64,000 bases of DNA from Vallitalea sp. (GTDB lineage: Bacteria > Bacillota > Clostridia > Lachnospirales > Vallitaleaceae), in assembly GCA_025210515.1 (NCBI GenBank), contig JAOARM010000042.1:62001-126000 (forward strand), in the 5' to 3' direction. The notes beneath the pieces are model-generated. The model did not search any database. It saw only the letters and a program-made list of their open reading frames with translations, and was not told the origin of the DNA. The translations under genes and the position numbers were made by a program. Positions 19,201 to 26,710 of the stretch are shown here, in pieces (position 1 is the stretch's first letter; every line of letters begins with the position of its first letter).

Positions 19201-20978
19201 AAGATGATTTTGGTAATATAACTAAAAATAAAGTAGAGGTTATAAGAAATATTGCACCTATTAAAGATATTGTTGTTACTTCAAATATTAATAAAGTTAC
19301 TAAGATTATTAATAAACCAATATATGAAGTAACAATGGAGAAAATGAAAAATGCATTTACTGGTGAAGTAGTTGATGTACCGATTACAACAGATGAGGTT
19401 AAAGGTTACGAAAAAGAAGAATTAACAGAGAATATTGTTAAAATGGGTAAAACTTATAAAATTGATGTTAAAGGTATTTCTGCATCTAGCAAAGTTGAAT
19501 CTTCAAAAGTAGCATCCTCTGATTATATTGATATTGATAAGAGCAAATTAAAATATGAAATAGTAGAAGGAAAAACTCTTGCAAATGTTGATGATGACGG
19601 TAATATTGTTGTAAATAATAATGGACTTATTGTAGTAAAAGCATCATATGAGGTGTTAAGTGATACAGATGATAAAAAAGGTTATTCTTTTGAAAAATAT
19701 ATAACTATGAATTCTGAGTATGCAGACATATATGATGAAAGTGATAGTGGCGACAATAATAACAACAATAATAACAACAATAATAATAATACCAATACTA
19801 ATGTAACAAATACTTCTCATCACAAAGAACAAGATGATAAGAAGAAGGATAAAGTATATACAGAGAAAAATAAAGTTAATGATAGTATATATGTTTCTCC
19901 AAAGGTATTTAAAGATTTACAAGAAAATAATTACGAAAATATAATTATAGATACTAATGAATATACTATTGTTCTTCAAAATAAACAATATAGTAACAGT
20001 GAAGAAAATACTAATGGTATAGATAGCTTATTATCAATTATACCAGAAGAAGAACAATCAACTACAACAACAAAAATTCCACTATCTTCTATAGATATGT
20101 CACTGACATTAGAATCTCCTATTGAAAAAGAGATTAAGAAGAAAATGCAAGATAATAATATCTCAGATAGTGATAATATGGAAATTGTACATTTTAGACA
20201 TCATGGAGATTTACCAATGAGAGCAAAAGTTACAATACCATTTGGAGAAAAATTCAAAACAAAGAATTTATATATGTATTACTATAATGAGGAAGATAAG
20301 AAGCTTGAGTTATACGGATATGTTATTGCTAATTCACAAGGAGATGTAAGTTTTGAAGTAGATCATTGTTCTGATTATGTATTTGTAGAAGATATTACTG
20401 CTAATAACAATAATTTTGTTAAGAATAAAGATACTAAAGCTTATATTTCAGGTATGCCTAATGGAAACATTGAACCTAATAGATATGTAACAAGAGGAGA
20501 AGTAGCTGTTATGATATCAAGGTTACTAATGGATCCACAAAGTAAAAGTGAGAATCCATTCAGTGATATTGACATGTGGGCAAAAGAAGATATAGTTAAA
20601 CTTGTTTCATATGGATATATTAATGGATATAATGATGGTAGTTTCAAGCCTTATAACTATATTACAAGAGCGGAACTTGTAAAACTATTTATTAATATTA
20701 TTCAGCCAAACAGAACACAATCTTTTAGATATAGCAATTTTACAGATATAGAAGATAGTTGGGCAAAGAAAGAGATAATGAAATGTTATAGATTAGGATT
20801 AATTAATGGAGCTAATGGAAAATTCAATCCTAATGATTATGCTACAAGAGCAGAAGTAGTTACTATGATTAATAATTTAACAGGAAGAAATAGTAATACA
20901 AAAAATATAGCAAATCCATTTAAAGATTTAGATAAAACTCATTGGGGCTATGAAGATATTTTAAGAGCTATAGAATAA
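13296..20978 (+). CDS. Giant SLH-domain surface protein (2560 aa)
   Basis: Exported S-layer-associated protein. The signal peptide MKRIISVLLSIVLLLNITLP is cleaved near VYA/VG (24). Residues about 25-350 form a beta-rich region with no family I recognise. Later come a large unassigned middle part, a fibronectin III-like domain (about 1672-1790) and an Ig-like domain (about 1900-1985, RAPELLLDAPANN). A linker has 12 consecutive Asn (about 2154-2165). Three C-terminal SLH repeats (about 2376-2560) contain YVTRGEVAVMISRLL, YINGYNDGSFKPYNYITRAE and NPNDYATRAEVVTMINNLTG; these normally bind pyruvylated secondary cell-wall polymer. AAGGAAGG precedes the ATG. It sits between the Ig-repeat gene and the M23 peptidase gene with short gaps. 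No catalytic motif was seen. Function beyond anchoring is unknown. Confidence 0.9.
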   Translation: MKRIISVLLSIVLLLNITLPSVYAVGEISKKEKRVTLSNEIINLSVNDKGRFNVRTTELGNPIRSDDSNKTLLFHDGENETSFATLRIDGEDYIFGEKYAYSLSRKAELVGKTVKSDNSIVTTYKIGTGDKVIKVIQTLSIINDPDNANYGNVYVKYLVNNYTGKKVNIGARVLQDIMLGENDGCAIKVGDKYFEREIEFTGTDVPDIWGAADNEFAPNVVGYGYTNGWGNIKPNKLIIGHWQGLAQTTYDYTVDNTMNFTMESEYGRKDTAIAYYWNPKSVNNNETVKFETYYGLGQIYDKELTYATNISAPAQMVLNDDKTEYTNNGEFEVAVSIGNNLPNSIEIYDVMAYLTFEDAGDILTLNDDVSLKGTKLIKVGGEYTFRWKFKAKPGADYRAIRYKVDMYDSRNVYKEGDEIPEGSRVGDVKLNEIYSVSKALILPGKTGEPPKITFDTISPNELYYSGKNLVSVKCTGIPMLMNKGNWELQYRINKGDYNTVPSNDINIITDTNSLEIMFEEQFDVGEMEFRIKILNDLYTDGDDETKHIKKDDILSIPGKIMITKNKAVMSRTYGMLAIVSDYSYNNGKYSRYHHPIPLADEKELKALEKSINDANNTDKQNINKKTTDREILMVIRGDIRAIKDNGQLSKYVVYAQNKKAIINNVITYASAVPITIQYVASNSNNNRDSIEYFSNNKDAMSDTLENLLKKTTIPDSFNKVASGKLKPGVKADIDYDFTYEDESIDYNCDAKNIMGTISGKAGFDMTHKLTGLVSKQKGALVVTGLGVLGINSGDGFDFWRDTFLVKLEDNVIYSLDINKDKDEETATDLSRVNFELSGIGSVLNKALDGIPVQIFGVRLVKDNNKDMLTFNATADLIMFPGGVVINAKDVFYSTKGYEGLIIDAKAKPEKSIGMIKDLDLKVGVDTYNGAFSIKGKATIQVVKCHVEFSMIKESMNDTWYLNDCVLAGGTTNPGIPIFGGAAFITKLGGGVRNLQVLTNPYFDNPDALFTIVALMDLEVAKVIEGPFEGQFTKRYILVESDKPMIKKQKIFKKLVGKICWDTGTEEKFYLDANAIMEVAGIVKGTANLHISDIFFQGTCDLRVTIPKQVPIVGGKTIGKADFGVDTNKMWGSLGIDLKLKKIEVGATYWWRKRWDFIIGEAGPINDKNILKAPTGGLYQGTTLDDNGEKIDYMIGTNVEEQKGKFVNNSFKSMRLISSPKSERIDYVGDNIQLNVPTNQYHHNDLDLKGKHIYDIKLNVAQNTKLVFEYLGENQPNIAICSNTNVKYKENDNKQEDNTYIIENASYSLNPVNYVYANKKYQALIGFTDDGEKEFVIVSDVELNNCITYTDTISDDIESNYVYEVTMDTTDKTKLGFSPSSNDDLQIEVYEVAGTTIDGKSVVGDKYNDLTQSDFVYGNKKIKYISGFQAGLKDKKIIITSNKELTSTKVIEEYAIDIKPKSKNESDIVVEFISKDSIENAEIFYMTDESGNLINLPSGDISNLYGERIIDSVTYSSMLFPFEKTGKYYIHSSAKIEDEPLTTVYEIERMPQLDKNSVRVKENGISSQKLDVSWSGSNYRYAADENKHIERTIFRFYLVDDSNIKTGEDGQLKDETGALLGSYTIEENGINKYTVDIPKGTPTGDYRIKTVLSTEGLCQRFAYSNVINYVSRYTPKSVNNITASSIGNGLLDVSWQKTEDVEEYYIEVFDENKNIIDCFGVATVDGKTTQTVIGGVYETYNPDKPDESEVAGLETGKTYKVGVTPVKIINDNTRIVGETAYSANILLRKPTPPEINIDLGENTFSRTESSYKIEDGNAITETVQVKGINNKAPLITITTNSDCNMKILLDKVELQSTNQSTNKVELQANRLTEGVHYLDVIAQNEYGDYNNKSLKFYVDTRAPELLLDAPANNQYIDADISDITVRGKTEVGATVIVNETPIDVNDKGVFEGSISIDTDNVKTILNIEVKDDFGNITKNKVEVIRNIAPIKDIVVTSNINKVTKIINKPIYEVTMEKMKNAFTGEVVDVPITTDEVKGYEKEELTENIVKMGKTYKIDVKGISASSKVESSKVASSDYIDIDKSKLKYEIVEGKTLANVDDDGNIVVNNNGLIVVKASYEVLSDTDDKKGYSFEKYITMNSEYADIYDESDSGDNNNNNNNNNNNNTNTNVTNTSHHKEQDDKKKDKVYTEKNKVNDSIYVSPKVFKDLQENNYENIIIDTNEYTIVLQNKQYSNSEENTNGIDSLLSIIPEEEQSTTTTKIPLSSIDMSLTLESPIEKEIKKKMQDNNISDSDNMEIVHFRHHGDLPMRAKVTIPFGEKFKTKNLYMYYYNEEDKKLELYGYVIANSQGDVSFEVDHCSDYVFVEDITANNNNFVKNKDTKAYISGMPNGNIEPNRYVTRGEVAVMISRLLMDPQSKSENPFSDIDMWAKEDIVKLVSYGYINGYNDGSFKPYNYITRAELVKLFINIIQPNRTQSFRYSNFTDIEDSWAKKEIMKCYRLGLINGANGKFNPNDYATRAEVVTMINNLTGRNSNTKNIANPFKDLDKTHWGYEDILRAIE

Positions 20979-20997
20979 TGGAAAGGAATTCAATGAG

Positions 20998-21990
20998 ATG
21001 AAGAAATATTTTGTAATAATATTTTTGCTAATATTGACAAGTTATAGTACTGTTACATCGGCTAGTAATGTTAGTACAATATATACAGGTACTGATGTTG
21101 AAGTGTTAAATAAGAATGGTATACAGGTAAATAACATATTATTAGATACAGAAATTACTTGTAGAGATTCTGGAAACTTAGAGGGAGTTATCAATTCTGA
21201 TAACTCCATAGACACTATTAAATGGGCGTTCTTGGATATAAACAATAATTTGATATCATTAGAAAGTCGTAAGCTTACTAATACTAATAGTATTAATCTA
21301 TATAATTATATAGACGAAATAGATTTTTCATCTCTAGGAGTTGGAAAATATATATTTAAGTTATTCATCAAATCTAATAATGAAAGTTATAAAATAATTG
21401 ATGATATTATTACGACTACGAAACAAGAAGACATTGATACAAAAGATATTGCTATCCTTAATATGAAATATATAAATATTTCTCAAAGTATAGGTGGAGA
21501 ACAAGGTCATAAAGGTACTTATGCAATAGATTTAGTAGGACTAAATAGAAATGTAGAAAGCTTATATGCACCTTTTGATGGCACAATAAAAAAGATATAT
21601 TCAGTTAATAATCAACAAAATTTTGTATGGTTACAGAGTGATAAAAAGATAAAATGTGCAGATGGTTCTTATGATTATATTACTGTAATGACAGGACACG
21701 ATAATGATATATCTGACTTATACATTGGCAAAAAAATAAAGCAAGGAGATATTTATTATAAAGAAGGTAATAGTGGTAAAGCTACAGGAAATCATATTCA
21801 TCTTGAAGTAGGAAAAGGAAAAGTTACTGAAAAAGGATGGAAAAAAAATAAGTATGGAAAATGGGAAGTTGAGAATCATATAAAGCCAGACCAAGTTTTT
21901 TATATAACTAATGAATCTACAATAATTAATACTATAGATTTGGCTTTTACAAAAACCCCTTGTTTAAGGGATTCTCGCAAAAAGTCTTAA
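20998..21990 (+). CDS. Exported M23 family metallopeptidase
   Basis: 330-aa secreted protein with signal peptide MKKYFVIIFLLILTSYSTVT (cleavage near TSA/SN). Residues about 25-140 form a beta-rich region resembling an Ig-like domain. The C-terminal half is an M23/LytM-type peptidase domain: zinc ligands H171 and D178 in GHKGTYAIDLVG, and the H-x-H pair H266/H268 in GNHIHLEVG. A TGHDN segment stands where the usual HLS motif lies. M23 enzymes cut peptide bridges in peptidoglycan. It begins 19 nt after the SLH protein gene and ends in a terminator, so it is probably the last gene of the surface operon, perhaps helping to place the giant proteins in the wall (inference). Confidence 0.85.
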   Translation: MKKYFVIIFLLILTSYSTVTSASNVSTIYTGTDVEVLNKNGIQVNNILLDTEITCRDSGNLEGVINSDNSIDTIKWAFLDINNNLISLESRKLTNTNSINLYNYIDEIDFSSLGVGKYIFKLFIKSNNESYKIIDDIITTTKQEDIDTKDIAILNMKYINISQSIGGEQGHKGTYAIDLVGLNRNVESLYAPFDGTIKKIYSVNNQQNFVWLQSDKKIKCADGSYDYITVMTGHDNDISDLYIGKKIKQGDIYYKEGNSGKATGNHIHLEVGKGKVTEKGWKKNKYGKWEVENHIKPDQVFYITNESTIINTIDLAFTKTPCLRDSRKKS

Positions 21991-22007
21991 TAAGTATAAT
22001 ATATGGT

Positions 22008-22877
22008 TTAACGCCTTCTGTAAAATGAAGGCGTTACATTATCTATTTTTTTAAAAGCACGACTAAAAGAATGAATACTTTTAAAACCAAATTGATCAGC
22101 TATTTCTGTAATAGAATAATCTGTAAACTGAATCATTTCTTTTGCTTTTTCAATTCTTATTAGTTGATGAAAATGTATAGGAGTCATACCATATGTATCT
22201 TTAAAAAGTCTTATTATATGGTATCTACTCATTGAAAACGTTCGCTCTAATTCGTCAAGAGTAATTTCTCTGTTAGAATTAATCGTAATATAATTTTTCA
22301 TTTCAAACAATATTTTCATATTAGAGGAAATATAGGTGTTAGTTTCAAAAAAAAGTTCACGAAGTAAATAGGTGAATAGATTTACAAATATTCCTTTAAT
22401 CTTTATCTCATAATAAGGTAGTTTAGCTTTGTATTCCTTAATAATCTCAAAAAGCATATTCTCGAAATATTCTGGATTTTTAAGCTTAATATAGTTGGGG
22501 ATATGAATAGATGAAGTTTTTGTTATGTCGTTTCTAAAAAGATTATAATCATGTATTGGAATATTATCTAATGTTTGAAATGATATTTTCACATCAGGGC
22601 TATTTTGTTCATAATTAAAATCAAAATGTATATGTGGTTGATGAAATATTTCTGTCCCTACTACTTCTATAGTATGTTCTTCTTTTGGTTTTAATAGAAA
22701 AATATCACCAGCACTACCTTCATAAATTGAATCCCCAACAGTAATTATCACATTCCCTTTCTTTACAAATAGTAGTTCATAATCGAAAATAACTCTTTTA
22801 ATTTTATGAGGAGGAGTTATTTTGCTATCTGAAGCAATTCTAATATATGGAGACAAGGTATTTAAGTAATTATCCAT
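22008..22877 (-). CDS. AraC family transcriptional regulator with cupin sensor domain
   Basis: 289-aa regulator. The N-terminal half is a cupin-like sugar-sensing domain (FDYELLFVKKGNVIITVGD, FLLKPKEEHTIEV). The C-terminal 100 residues are two AraC helix-turn-helix motifs (ITLDELERTFSMSRYHIIRLF and ITEIADQFGFKSIHSFSRAFK). I prefer ATG 22877, which is preceded by a GGTGAT at suitable distance; ATGs at 22898 and 22919 lack a ribosome binding site and would add 7 or 14 residues. It is divergent from the GH172 gene and shares a 200-bp regulatory region with it, so it probably controls that gene and perhaps the whole carbohydrate locus. Its last codons form one arm of the convergent terminator hairpin. 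Confidence 0.9.
   Translation of the reverse strand: MDNYLNTLSPYIRIASDSKITPPHKIKRVIFDYELLFVKKGNVIITVGDSIYEGSAGDIFLLKPKEEHTIEVVGTEIFHQPHIHFDFNYEQNSPDVKISFQTLDNIPIHDYNLFRNDITKTSSIHIPNYIKLKNPEYFENMLFEIIKEYKAKLPYYEIKIKGIFVNLFTYLLRELFFETNTYISSNMKILFEMKNYITINSNREITLDELERTFSMSRYHIIRLFKDTYGMTPIHFHQLIRIEKAKEMIQFTDYSITEIADQFGFKSIHSFSRAFKKIDNVTPSFYRRR
22009..22053 (+). terminator. Terminator hairpin between the M23 gene and araC
   Basis: A perfect 10-bp stem TAACGCCTTC (22009-22018) and GAAGGCGTTA (22027-22036) is followed on the plus strand by CATTATCTATTTTTTT. It ends the surface-protein transcript, and it overlaps the final codons and stop of the convergent araC gene. Confidence 0.75.
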
Positions 22878-22943
22878 TAGTATCACCATTTCTTTCATAT
22901 TGTTATCACATATAAGCATTATAAATCATTTACCTATTCAATG

Positions 22944-22982
22944 CAATTATTGTTAAAAAATACACTACATAAGCTAAATACA
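22944..22982 (+). promoter_or_regulatory. 39-bp shared upstream element, copy A (GH172)
   Basis: Two blocks, CAATTATTGTTAAAAAA and GCTAAATACA, are separated by 12 bp. The same blocks with the same 12-bp spacing recur at 31134-31172, upstream of the second two-component system. The layout (TTGTTA, 17 bp, GCTAAA) resembles a promoter and may be a shared promoter or operator. The AraC regulator gene adjoins this copy. Confidence 0.55.
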
Positions 22983-23080
22983 ATATCGTATGACTTTGGT
23001 ATTATTACAGTAAAGATAGTATTATTAAGTATTTGATTAATTAAGATATTTATTCAATAATTGATAAAGGAGAGAATGAA

Positions 23081-24196
23081 ATGACAAGTTTTAATGGTTT
23101 AGGAATGAATTTAGGTAATCTTTCATTATTATCAAATGCACAAACTCGTTCTATTAGTGCAGAAAATTTTACTGGTGAAAAAGGACAAGGTGGCAAAGCT
23201 ACTGAGGGTGCAGGAGCAGAGTGTGCTAGTAATCTAGGAAAAGGTTGGAAGATTTCTCCTTGTGTTGAGATTAAGCCACAAGAAGAATTTGTATTAGCTG
23301 ATATTGAAGGTATGGGAGCTATTCAAAGCATGTGGTTTGGAGGATATGTAGGTAGAGATTTTATTCTTAGAATGTATTGGGATAACCAAGAGATTCCATC
23401 TGTTGAGTGTCCATTCTCTGATTTCTTTGCATGTGGTTTTATGGATAATTCCAAAGATAATACTGATCAAAATAAAAAAATAAAATTTGCTCAATTAAAC
23501 TCTATACCTGTAACTGTAAATCCTAATAATGGGCTTAATTGTTTTTGGGAAATGCCTTTTAGAAAACGTGCAAAAATAACACTTCAAAATATAAGTGAAG
23601 AAAATAAAGTAATCTTTTATCAAATAAATTATACATTAACAGAAGTACCTGAAAATGCAGCGTATTTTCATGCACAATTTAGACTTACTAAACCAATTAA
23701 ATATATGGATGATTATACAATCATTGATGGGATAAAAGGAAAAGGACATTATGTTGGTACATCTTTACTAGTTGGTCTTAATGGAGAAGGCAAATGGTGG
23801 GGTGAAGGAGAAATCAAAATATTCATAGATGGTGATAAAGATTATCCAACTATATGTGGTACTGGTACAGAAGATTATTTCGGTGGAGCATATAATTGGG
23901 ATGTTAGAGGTGAATATGTAACTTATTCTACTCCATTTATGGGGATGCATAATGTTATAAAACCAGATGGATTATATGTATCTCAACAACAGCATGCTCT
24001 ATATAGATGGCATATTATGGATCCTATTAGATTTGAAGAAGATTTGAGAATTACTTTACAAGATTTAGGATGGAGAAACGGACAGAAATATCTACCAAGA
24101 CGAGATGATATGGCTTCTGTGGCATATTGGTATCAAACACTGCCTACTAATCCATTTCCACAATTACCAAGTAGAGAAGAAATGGAAATTATATAG
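23081..24196 (+). CDS. Glycoside hydrolase family 172 (DUF2961) protein
   Basis: 371-aa protein matching DUF2961, now family GH172, whose tested members act on fructofuranosyl or arabinofuranosyl linkages (difructose anhydride and alpha-D-arabinan/fructofuranose compounds). Signatures are SISAENFTGEKGQGGKA near the N-terminus, LADIEGMGAIQSMWF, ECPFSDFFACGF, and GTGTEDYFGGAYNW, whose glutamate lies in the family's most conserved acidic segment. No signal peptide is present, so it should act in the cytoplasm on imported oligosaccharides. AAAGGAGAG precedes the ATG. The gene is divergent from araC and is followed by its own terminator, then by an ABC uptake operon. The exact substrate cannot be read from the sequence. 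Confidence 0.92.
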   Translation: MTSFNGLGMNLGNLSLLSNAQTRSISAENFTGEKGQGGKATEGAGAECASNLGKGWKISPCVEIKPQEEFVLADIEGMGAIQSMWFGGYVGRDFILRMYWDNQEIPSVECPFSDFFACGFMDNSKDNTDQNKKIKFAQLNSIPVTVNPNNGLNCFWEMPFRKRAKITLQNISEENKVIFYQINYTLTEVPENAAYFHAQFRLTKPIKYMDDYTIIDGIKGKGHYVGTSLLVGLNGEGKWWGEGEIKIFIDGDKDYPTICGTGTEDYFGGAYNWDVRGEYVTYSTPFMGMHNVIKPDGLYVSQQQHALYRWHIMDPIRFEEDLRITLQDLGWRNGQKYLPRRDDMASVAYWYQTLPTNPFPQLPSREEMEII

Positions 24197-24243
24197 AGTA
24201 TTCTTAATAGTTTTATATATAATATGATGTATAAGCGTATAAT

Positions 24244-24286
24244 AAGTGAACTATCAATGTTTTTAAAAGATAGTTCACTTTTTTTG
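24244..24286 (+). terminator. Rho-independent terminator after the GH172 gene
   Basis: A perfect 12-bp stem AAGTGAACTATC (24244-24255) and its complement (24269-24280), followed by a run of T. Confidence 0.9.
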
Positions 24287-24348
24287 CCCTATAAGAACCT
24301 TCACACCACAAAATTACCAATTAGACCAAAAATATACCTTGTGAATTT

Positions 24349-24378
24349 TTGAAAAAAAAAGTATATTTTTATTATGCT
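24349..24378 (+). promoter_or_regulatory. Candidate promoter of the first ABC operon
   Basis: TTGAAA (24349-24354), an 18-bp spacer and TATGCT (24373-24378) lie between the GH172 terminator and the binding-protein gene. AT richness makes this moderate evidence only. Confidence 0.35.
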
Positions 24379-24415
24379 TTAGAAAAAGGTAGTAATAAAT
24401 TTAAGGAGGAAGATT

Positions 24416-25717
24416 ATGAAAAAAATTCAAGGTGTAGCAATTTTATTATCAATGTTATTATTAGTTTTTAGTATTACAGGATGTGGTTCAAAAACTAATA
24501 CAGACCAAAAAGTGTCTGATAACTCAGAGGTTGCACAAAAAAAAGATGAGAATAAAAAAATTAAATTAAAAGTAATGATTTTATCAGAAGACTCAAACAG
24601 ACAAGCAATTTACAAAGATTATTATTCAAAAAATATTAAAGAAGCTTTCCCAAATTATGAAGTTGAATTTGAACTTCCAGGAAGTGCTGATGCATATAGT
24701 AGTAAATTAAGAATTTACAATGCTTCTGGAGAACTTCCAGATGTATTTTGGGGACAAGATATTGTATATCAATCAGGTAATGCTCTTGATTTAACAGATA
24801 TTATTAAAGAAGATGGGTATTTAGATAAATTTAGTAATCCGGCAGCATTAATTCCAGCTAAAGATGGAAAAATATATTGCCTAAATAGTGGAACCGATTC
24901 ATTCTTTGCAGGACCATTATATTTCAATAAGGATATATTTGAAAAAGAAGGTTTAAAGACGCCAACTAGTTTTAATGAATTAGTTTCTGTTTCAAAGAAA
25001 TTAGCAGAAAAAGGATATACTCCAATTTCAGTAACTGCATGGGCTATTCAAAACTTCTTATTTGCTGATTTAGTTACTATGGATGATCATACTAACATTA
25101 TAAAATTACAAAATGGAGAAATTGATTTTAATAACGAAGTAATCGTAGAAGCTGCTAATAAGTTAAAAACATTAGTAGACATTGGAGCTTTTCCAAAAAA
25201 TGTTACTTCTATTGAGCATCAAGTGCATGTAGATATGTTTAATAAAGGTGAAGCTGCAATGCTGTATCATCCAATTTGGGTACTTCCTGCTGTATCTAAA
25301 GATATTAATTTAGGATATACATATTTACCAGAATTCAGTGGGGCAAAAGCTATTAACTGCTGGGGTTCATCTACAACTGGTGGATTTATGGTATCAAAAA
25401 AATCTAAAAATACAGAAGCTGCTGTAAAAGTAGCTGAATGGTTAACAACTCAAGATGCAGAGTTCTTTAATAAAGTAGCAGGTAACGCAGTAGCATTAAA
25501 AGGATATTCAATCTCTGAAGATTCACATTCAATTGTAAAAGATACTTACAATAAAATGATTGATGAAGAAACAGTTAAAATTCCTAACTTACCTACAAAC
25601 TATATGGCAGAAGCAGTAATAGCAGAATATGGAACAAACATTGAAAAATTAATATTTAATCAATTAACTCCAGAGCAATTCTGTAATATAATGAATGACC
25701 TATATAAGAATCAATAA
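24416..25717 (+). CDS. ABC sugar transporter substrate-binding lipoprotein (set 1)
   Basis: 433-aa extracellular solute-binding protein, family 1 (MalE-like), for an oligosaccharide importer. The signal peptide ends in lipobox ITGC with C23, giving a lipid-anchored protein on the outer face of the membrane. Typical marks are the ELPDVFWGQD segment, the GPLYFNKDIFEKEGLKTPTS block near residue 165-185, and STTGGFMVSKKSKNTEAAVKVAEWL in the second lobe. AAGGAGG precedes the ATG. It heads an operon with two permease genes; a hairpin in the gap to the first permease may raise its relative mRNA level. The adjacent GH172 enzyme suggests a furanosyl oligosaccharide as ligand (inference). Confidence 0.92.
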   Translation: MKKIQGVAILLSMLLLVFSITGCGSKTNTDQKVSDNSEVAQKKDENKKIKLKVMILSEDSNRQAIYKDYYSKNIKEAFPNYEVEFELPGSADAYSSKLRIYNASGELPDVFWGQDIVYQSGNALDLTDIIKEDGYLDKFSNPAALIPAKDGKIYCLNSGTDSFFAGPLYFNKDIFEKEGLKTPTSFNELVSVSKKLAEKGYTPISVTAWAIQNFLFADLVTMDDHTNIIKLQNGEIDFNNEVIVEAANKLKTLVDIGAFPKNVTSIEHQVHVDMFNKGEAAMLYHPIWVLPAVSKDINLGYTYLPEFSGAKAINCWGSSTTGGFMVSKKSKNTEAAVKVAEWLTTQDAEFFNKVAGNAVALKGYSISEDSHSIVKDTYNKMIDEETVKIPNLPTNYMAEAVIAEYGTNIEKLIFNQLTPEQFCNIMNDLYKNQ

Positions 25718-25748
25718 AATATTTATTTAACTAGAATGATTTTGTTAT

Positions 25749-25784
25749 TTAAGCACAATTGCCATTACATGGTATTGTGCTTTA
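25749..25784 (+). other. Intercistronic hairpin between binding-protein and permease genes
   Basis: TTAAGCACAAT pairs with ATTGTGCTTTA across 25749-25784, with an inner TGCCA/TGGTA stem. No T run follows. Such hairpins commonly stabilise the upstream mRNA end or attenuate transcription so the binding protein is made in excess. The second ABC operon carries hairpins in the same place. Confidence 0.6.
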
Positions 25785-25807
25785 ATAAATCACAAGGAGG
25801 CAAAGTG

Positions 25808-26695
25808 ATGAATTCCACGAAAAGAAATAGAACTTTAATCATTACATTTATATTACCTGCAATTTTAATATTTTCACTGTTTATAATTTATCCTTTGGTT
25901 ACAACAGTATATAAAAGTGGTTTTGTATTTAATGGATTTAAACTAGGTAAATTTGTAGGATTTAAAAATTACATTGATACACTAAAAGACCCAGTTTTTT
26001 GGCATGTAAATACAAATACACTAAAATTATTAGCAGTTCAGTTATTATTAGCAGGACCTCTATCTTTTTTGCTTGCGGTTGTTGTTAATACGCAAGGACC
26101 TAAGTTTAGAAAATATTTTAAAATTGCAGTATTCTTACCTGCAGTGTTAAATGTTGCTGTTATATCACTTATGTGGAAGATGATGTTACAACCTGATTGG
26201 GGTACAGTTGATGTTATATTAACAAAGCTTGGACTTCAAGATCATATTATTTTATGGTTATCTGATAAAACATTTGCAATTTGGATAATAGGATTTGTAG
26301 TTCTTTGGCAATATATTGGATTTAATATGTTATTCTTCTATGCTGGAGTTCGCTCTATTCCAACTTCATATTTTGAAGCTGCTACAGTAGAAGGTGCAGG
26401 TTTTTGGAGAAAAACATTACACATATCTATACCACTTTGTCAAGAGATAATTAAATTTGTTCTGATTATTTCCATAACAGGAACAATGCAGATATTTACT
26501 CAAATTCAATTATTAACAAATGGTGGACCTGGAGATCTTACAAGATCATTAGTTTTCCAAATGTACTATAAAGCATTCTCTATTTCTAACTTTGCACAGG
26601 CTAATTCGATTGCTGTTTTATTTGCAATTGAGACTTTTACATTCGTACTAATTGTTAATAGATTTATAGCAAGAGATAGAATTCAGTATACATAA
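25808..26695 (+). CDS. ABC sugar transporter permease (set 1, MalF/UgpA type)
   Basis: 295-aa inner-membrane permease with six predicted segments. The cytoplasmic EAA loop is YFEAATVEGAGFWRKTLHIS followed by IPL, which contacts the ATPase. ATG 25808 has AAGGAGG 7 nt before it; the upstream in-frame ATGs from 25736 lie across the intercistronic hairpin and have no ribosome binding site. It pairs with the next gene, 15 nt downstream, to form the channel for the substrate bound by the preceding lipoprotein. No ATPase gene follows, so an MsmX/MsmK-like shared ATPase coded elsewhere is expected (family knowledge). Confidence 0.92.
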   Translation: MNSTKRNRTLIITFILPAILIFSLFIIYPLVTTVYKSGFVFNGFKLGKFVGFKNYIDTLKDPVFWHVNTNTLKLLAVQLLLAGPLSFLLAVVVNTQGPKFRKYFKIAVFLPAVLNVAVISLMWKMMLQPDWGTVDVILTKLGLQDHIILWLSDKTFAIWIIGFVVLWQYIGFNMLFFYAGVRSIPTSYFEAATVEGAGFWRKTLHISIPLCQEIIKFVLIISITGTMQIFTQIQLLTNGGPGDLTRSLVFQMYYKAFSISNFAQANSIAVLFAIETFTFVLIVNRFIARDRIQYT

Positions 26696-26710
26696 AAGGG
26701 GGAGGACATA

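Noticed and set aside
19755-19790. AAT/AAC trinucleotide run as a possible microsatellite
   Set aside because: In frame it encodes a 12-Asn linker before the C-terminal region of the SLH protein; the mixed AAT/AAC codons argue against simple slippage.
25736-25807. Longer permease start in the first ABC operon
   Set aside because: The extension spans an intercistronic hairpin and lacks a ribosome binding site; ATG 25808 has AAGGAGG.
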